Assembly: GCF_037975245.1 (NCBI RefSeq)
Contig: NC_092578.1
Span: 1,180,001 to 1,244,000 of the forward strand
Origin: Apostichopus japonicus
Lineage: Eukaryota; Echinodermata; Holothuroidea; Aspidochirotida; Stichopodidae
DNA: 64,000 bases
Direction of reading: 5' to 3'
Position numbers and translations under genes: made by a program
Notes under the pieces: model-generated
Seen by the model: the letters and a program-made list of their open reading frames with translations, nothing else
What the model was told of the DNA's origin: nothing
The model's database searches: none
Shown: positions 58,401-64,000 of the stretch, one piece after another
Layout of the letters: every line of letters begins with the position of its first letter
How positions within the stretch are numbered: the stretch's first letter is position 1

Positions 58401-61400
58401 ATTTTTTGAGTAAAGATACTCCCTAGATCGCCGGAAATTACCATTTCCGGGCCTTGCCAATTTGCAGATAAACAAAGAATAAATAGGTGTCATCGCCATT
58501 TTGTCAGAAAATTACACCAACAAAATGTGACAAATGTTAATAGGTATTTGAGAGCCCAATAAAAAAATCAATAACTGCGAATAAGTAAAAAGTGGTAAAA
58601 AGCTGAAAAGGGCGCCAGCATTCCATTTGAGTCCGTCGGGGGGGGGTCAACTGCCCCCTCTGACTATATGGACACTCCGCCACTGCTTGTGAAACCACAG
58701 GTCAAACCCTTTGCAGGTTTAATGGCACTTCAGTAGCATTTTACTTTAAACAAACTTGATCATGTTTCCAAGGATTCCATCTTTGTCCTCTGCTGACCTG
58801 AAATGACCTTTGACCTCCCAAAAGCAATAGGACCTTACCATTCAATAGCATCTACACGTATGCAGTTCGACTGTGCTGTAATTTTGTAGTTAAATGTTTC
58901 ATGAGCCAGGCCATTACATACTGTACACAGAGACACAAGAAGTTAAGAACCATCTCATTTGGCAAGGATTGAAATACAGGTAATGGCCAGTGCTATCTGT
59001 TATAATTATTATTTCTCCAGTTGTGTTAATGTAATGTTCACACTATCTCTTTCCCTGAACATTGCTCTTTCAGCAAGCAATTTCTGTTTAAACCTTTTAT
59101 CTCTTTACACTGCAAGGCTATACCTTCTGTGATGATGTAATGAAAATCTGTGTGTGTGTTTGACTATAAAGGTATTCCTTTGTTGACTGGAATGTCTGAG
59201 ATATGGAAAGCCTTGACTGAGATTCCTTCTTTAATATATAAATGAGTTAAGTCCAGGTATCCCCATTCATTGGAATGAGTTCTGCTGAATGCATGACAGT
59301 GTATTGTAGCATTCATGGCAAATCTGTTCAGTAGTAATGGACCATTCAGCAACACAGTGGCTAGTTCTGTGTTATATTTATGTATAGGGCCCTGTTCTGT
59401 CCATTACAGGGGCAAATTGACTTTCTAGGTTACTGGAAAACTCATGTTGGATTTCTTTTAGTTTGTTTAGAGCTTGTGAAATTATCATTTGAATCTGGAG
59501 TTGAGAATGGAATCACTTTGGTTGATTTAATTTGAATTTTCATATGTAGGTCCCTTCCTAGGTGCCTGTTGTGTTTTTTACTCCTGTGTGCAAACAAGCA
59601 GTGTGTACTGATATAACAGCTGGAATATTCTTGTGGTGGACAAACTTGGCCTAGTAACGTACAATAGCAGTGGAAACCAATTCGTAACACATGAGAGCTC
59701 ATGTCAGACGAGAGTTTCTTTGGAATCATTTTAAGCACTGTCGTAATATTTCCTGAATTATTATATTGAATATATCAGTATTCTCGGCCTTACTTCCCTA
59801 TTCATTTCAGTTTTGTCGACAGCTGTGAACGAGTCACTCCAAGAGATCATTCTGAGAACAGCTGGTAAGGCAAAAGGAGAGACCTTGTCTGGTAGTCGTT
59901 CAACAAAAGCAGAAGGTGCTACCCAATCAAATGTGTCAGAAAAATCTAGAAGTTACAATCCATCAGATTATTCAGATGATTCAAGTAATAAATGGGAAAA
60001 TGGAGGTGGAAGAATTGGAGACCAAAATGAAATGGTTTTTCGTCAGGATGGAGATTTCCGCTCCACATTTACTCCTCTCACGAGAGGTACAGACATTTCG
60101 GAGCAATTGGAGAGATATAAGGAAGAGTTCGAGTCACTCTCTATCAGATGTGAAGCTTACGAACATGAAGAAGAAGATACCTTGATTAGAGTGAAGAAGA
60201 AAACTGAGGAAATTGATAAACAGAAAGTAAGTTACATTTGCATAATACAAATATCTAGATGCTGGTCACAATCCTATGCTAAATACATATAATATTAATA
60301 CTAATATAGACATTAGGTCTGAGTCCTATGCATAATACAAATATTAATATAGATACTGGTCTGAATCTTGTGCTTTTAAATACAAATAATGGGGAATGGT
60401 CAGTGACCATTGTCAGCGTACCCAGTCGACCAACACTAAAGGATGTTCCTACTGCCACAACAACATGGAAAACTATTTTATATTTGAAATTGTACATGTG
60501 CATTGCATATCTGTAATAATATCCTATCTCAAGAATTGGCGCCACATTCTCCACAAAATACCTGGCTTTCCTTTCATGTCAGTCAGTGAAATTCATCAAT
60601 TTAGTTGATTTATTGTCGAAGAAAATAATTGCTACTATATCATAGGGTACTGTGGACCGCATTAACAGGGCATTGAAACATTGCAAACTGCAGGAACTTT
60701 TCCTACTTGTGGTATTGGTCATCCGTCTGTACTTAATAGAGGGATAAGTTGATTTTTTCTATTTATTTATTTGTTTATTTACTTATTTTATTTACGTCCC
60801 AGTCAGAAAGGACGGCACTCCCAAGCGGCAGATCCATAAATTGTCCATATTGCAGGTCTGTTAGCTTCATGCTGTGGTAAAGTGACACTGTACATATTCA
60901 TTAATGAATTATGTTACCAGTGTTTGCAAAATGAAGGGAAAAAAAAGAATTGCCGCAATATCTTTATTTCCTTCCCAGAAACAAATCTGCAATATTGAAC
61001 GAGAACAACAAAGGATAAAAGATGAGATTACGAGTCTACAGGAGAAGTTGTCCGTATTGCATTCTCATCAGGAGGAATTTCAGTCACAATGTAATGCATT
61101 GGAAGAAGTAAAAGAAAATGAGTTCAGGCAATTGAAATCAATTAGGGACACGAAGAAAGGAATAGAGAAACAAAGAGATAAGGTAGTTAACATTTTGTTT
61201 TGTACTCATTTTGTTTTGTTTTGATTATTTATGGTCGACCGTAAGATTTTGAATACATGTGCTTTTATATCTTCATTTCGGGTACCTCCCCGAGTCACAT
61301 GATAGCTGAATGATAAACTCAATTTTGTTCCAAGAATATCAGGATCTTCCAGTGTTAAAAGGCAGGTTTATACCAAGGCAGGGCAATATTTTAAGACAAC

Positions 61401-62367
61401 CAGGTCCTAAATTTGGTTGTCCAAAAACATGTAGCAAAACAACAAAGAATGCCCAATATGTATGTATGATAGGTGAATAGAACACCAGCTTTGAGCTGTT
61501 AAAACTCCACTTTGGGTGGATCAAGGGCCTACCACTATTTTGTTTTATTTTACTACCTCCAAAGTGATGGAGGGCGAATTCAATTCAGAATGTTTGGGGG
61601 GGGGGGGGGGGATTATGGGGATATGTAGTTCAGTCCAATCTGAATTTGATTGTCTCCTTTGACCATTAAAACTTTGCCCTGCGAAGGATGTATTTCAATC
61701 TACCCAATCACTGTTATGTGATATCTAAAAGGTCATAATAGGCAGCTTCATGAAGTCTGTCACAAGAATATCAGGATAGGAGAAACTTCCAATTTTCAAA
61801 TGCCAGTTTAGTTTTTTTCAATAAAAATGATGAAATCTAATAGAAAAACAGTTCATCCTTGGGAACTTCTTCAGTCTGTTTCTCCAGTGAAGCAAGGATC
61901 TGCCCTGATTGTGGCATAAGGACAATGTGTTACTAAGATGGTAAATGTTGAGCTCCAAGATATGGAAAAACTATAATGCATAGACCCAAAGCATTTCAGT
62001 CAACAACAATACTGGGATGTGAGGTTCCTGGCACAAGGCTATACCATACTGAATCCCCAAATTGAGATATAAGTTTAAGAAGTTAGTCTGAAGGCCAGGA
62101 AGAAGTGCATCATCTATTGTGCTCAAAATTCATAATGCATTTTTTGGTAGGGTTTTACATGTTTTAATCTTTTATTTTCACCATATTGTAAATGTGGTCA
62201 AATCAATTCATGTCCCCAGTCTCTTGATGTGGGAAGATACAAAGTAGGGATGATACAAATTAGCATCTTTTTCAAATTTCCCGGACTATTAAGGTTACAT
62301 CTTTTCTTTTCTTTCCTTTTGACAGATCAAATTTCTTGCCAGAAATGTTGGTCTCACTTTGGATTGA
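55441..62367 (+). CDS. RING-finger and coiled-coil protein, probable E3 ubiquitin ligase (family not recognised)
   Basis: Seven coding exons: 55441-55476, 55909-56050, 56873-57489, 57724-57826, 59811-60226, 60979-61182, 62326-62367; all GT-AG and phase-consistent, 519 aa. The start ATG follows an in-frame TAA at 55420. The N-terminus (MSQKKNVGLSEKVQDIKRMQ) is basic; residues about 60-235 are Ser/Arg/Lys-rich and look disordered. A RING-HC finger follows near 260-300: C-N-K-C, then 16 residues, then C-G-H-T-F-C-E-P-C, then C-P-A-C, exactly C-x2-C-x16-C-x-H-x2-C-x2-C-x6-C-x2-C. The intron at 57490 splits it. Residues about 390-505 are charged heptad-like helix (RYKEEFESLSIRCEAYEHEE; QQRIKDEITSLQEKLSVL), a likely coiled coil. 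The end is KFLARNVGLTLD. RING fingers recruit E2 enzymes; the substrate is unknown. Confidence 0.82.
58308..58685. mobile_element. hAT-like MITE with perfect 8-bp TSD
   Basis: 378-bp element in the intron 57827-59810 of the RING gene. Left end CAGTGGCGGAGCTAG and the reverse complement of the right end CAGTGGCGGAGTGTC are inverted repeats. CTTGTGAA flanks it at 58300-58307 and 58686-58693. It contains the motif 'tctaagcggagcgccacca' shared with the composite element near 17046 and 18286, so these belong to one family. No transposase. Confidence 0.93.
61590..61611. repeat. Poly-G run
   Basis: A G run of about 18 in the last intron of the RING gene. No coding sequence is seen in 61183-62325. 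Confidence 0.75.
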
Positions 62368-62972
62368 CTAAATCTGTAAAGATTACCTCAGGAATGATGC
62401 TGCATGTGTGATAAAGATCTCATGAATATGCATATATCGATTGAGGACACTTCATCCATTGAAAGCAGAGCCTGCAGGGTGCGTAGAGGAGGAATGCACA
62501 CCACACCTGTGAAGAACCAAGATTATGGAGAACCAGGAGTAGAGATGACTGGGTTCTATCTACATGCAGGATATTGTCATGGTTCTTACCCTCTCAGTTC
62601 AATACCATGATGGAGATTTATTCAGTAAGATATGAACAGATGACAGTTCATATCGGATTCAGAAGAATTATGTGTAAATTAGGACTTGAGTAGTAGTAAC
62701 TGGTAGTATGACAGTGTATGGGTTAGCAAGGAGGAAGATGGACCAGTACTAGAAATGGTTCCTGAAAAGCCAAGCCACATCTCATATTTTCCTGTTGAAT
62801 TCTACTGTACATATTTTAACCAGAGACGAGCGAAGATGAGGATGTGTCTGGTTAGGTTAATGATAAAGAAGAACGACAACTCCTCAAAGGAAAATATTGG
62901 AAAGTTACCCTAACCTATGTTAGTGTATGGCTACACCTCCTGATTAGTATGCTATGTAGATTTAGCAAAGAA

Positions 62973-62978
62973 AATAAA
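62973..62978 (+). promoter_or_regulatory. Polyadenylation signal of the RING gene
   Basis: AATAAA about 600 bp after the stop codon, just before the satellite starts. Confidence 0.6.
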
Positions 62979-62995
62979 TTTGGCTAATAGAAGGC

Positions 62996-64000
62996 CAAAT
63001 GGTCCAAAGGTCAAACCCTTGTCCTATTTTTTGCCCAAATCGCCACTTTTTTAATATTTCCCAAAATTGGACCTGCGGTGTGTGGCGCCCTTTGGATTCC
63101 TTTTCTGGTGGCAAGAGTAGTATAAACACTCATATTTGTTGGAAAAATGAAATTTCAAAACCATATCTCAACATCATTTCATATGGAATTTAAATGACTA
63201 AAACTTTGTTGAATGACACTTTTGTCTTGGGGGAGAAGCGTCTACTGGGTGCTGGGAGTCCGTTCTACGTATCCAGCGAGAAATTTAAGAACTTTCATTT
63301 TTGGCCCAAATTCTCCAATTTTGTAAGGCTATACCCTTATGATTTTGTCTGATTTTGGCCCAAATCGCAACTTTTTTAATATTTCCCAAAATTGGACCTG
63401 CGGTGTGTGGTGCCCTTTGGATTCCTTTTCAGGTGGCAAGAGTAGTATAAACACTCATATTTGTTGGAAAAATGAAATTTCAAAACCATATCTCGACACC
63501 ATTTCATATCGAACTTAAATGACTAAAACTTCGTCAAATGACACTTTTGTCTCGAGAAAAGCGTCTACTGGGTGCTGGGAGTCCGTTCTACGTATCCAGC
63601 GAGAAATTTAAGAACTTTCATTTTTGGCCCAAATTCTCCAATTTTGTAAGGCTATACCCTTATGATTTTGGCCCAAATCGCAACTTTTTCAATATTTCCC
63701 AAAATTGGACCTGCGGTGTGTGGCGCCCTTTGGATTCCTTTTCAGGTGGCAAGAGTAGTATAAACACTCATATTTGTTGGAAAAATGAAATTTCAAAACC
63801 ATATCTGGACATCATTTCATATCGAACTTAAATGACTAAAACTTTGTTGAATGACACTTTTGTCTTGGGGGAGAAGCGTCTACTGGGTGCTGGGAGTCCG
63901 TTCTACGTATCCAGCGAGAAATTTAAGAACTTTCATTTTTGGCCCAAATTCTCCAACTTTGTAAGGCTATACCCTTATGATTTTGTCTGATTTTGGCTCA
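62996..64000. repeat. Satellite array, about 313-325-bp unit, runs off the end
   Basis: At least three copies: the landmark 'aatatttcccaaaattggac' occurs at 63053, 63378 and 63691 (spacing 325 and 313 bp). The 12-bp difference is loss of a 'tgtctgattttg' segment. The units are over 90% alike by eye. ORFs inside are repeat artefacts. Confidence 0.93.

Noticed and set aside
62404-62610. 68-codon ORF after the RING gene stop
   Set aside because: It follows an in-frame stop in the last exon and shows no domain; most likely 3' UTR.
63538-63831. 97-codon ORF near the window end
   Set aside because: It lies inside the satellite and recurs in other units with stops.

Overview
The window is nuclear DNA from a non-vertebrate animal. 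Evidence: spliced genes with GT-AG introns of about 0.2-2 kb, AATAAA signals, a tRNA-headed SINE, LINE tails with an ATT-rich end, many short inverted-repeat DNA transposons, and a gel-forming mucin. A marine deuterostome such as an echinoderm is my guess; nothing in the sequence proves the species.

Layout: (1) 300-1560, two decayed CR1/L2-like LINE tails. (2) 1584-39081 (+), the 3' part of a huge secreted gel-forming mucin. I resolve 23 exons, all phase-consistent, giving 5808 codons plus a stop in the window. Domain order is VWD2-C8-TIL-E, TIL'-E', VWD3-C8-TIL-E, several Pro/Thr/Ser (PTS) exons including one of 11,325 bp, VWC, a C-terminal cystine knot (CTCK), then a Lys/Pro-rich tail of about 30 nine-residue repeats. 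The signal peptide and D1 lie upstream of the window. (3) 39082-42840, intergenic, with a foldback transposon carrying a SINE. (4) 44021-53203 (+), DUS3L, the tRNA dihydrouridine-47 synthase: 11 coding exons, 786 aa. (5) 53204-55440, intergenic, with small repeats. (6) 55441-62367 (+), a 519-aa RING-finger plus coiled-coil protein that I do not recognise, in 7 coding exons. (7) 62996-64000, a satellite array of about 313-325 bp that runs off the end.

The three genes share a strand but have no evident functional link: an extracellular polymer, a tRNA modification enzyme and a probable E3 ubiquitin ligase. The introns and spacers are rich in non-autonomous DNA transposons. Five have target-site duplications I could read base by base: four of 8 bp (hAT-like) and one of 9 bp (Mutator-like).

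The most unusual object is the mucin. It has a MUC19/MUC6-like plan with no D4 or CysD domain visible in the window, an unusually homogeneous 14-residue PTS array with a regular Glu, and a strongly cationic repetitive tail after the cystine knot, where mucins normally end.
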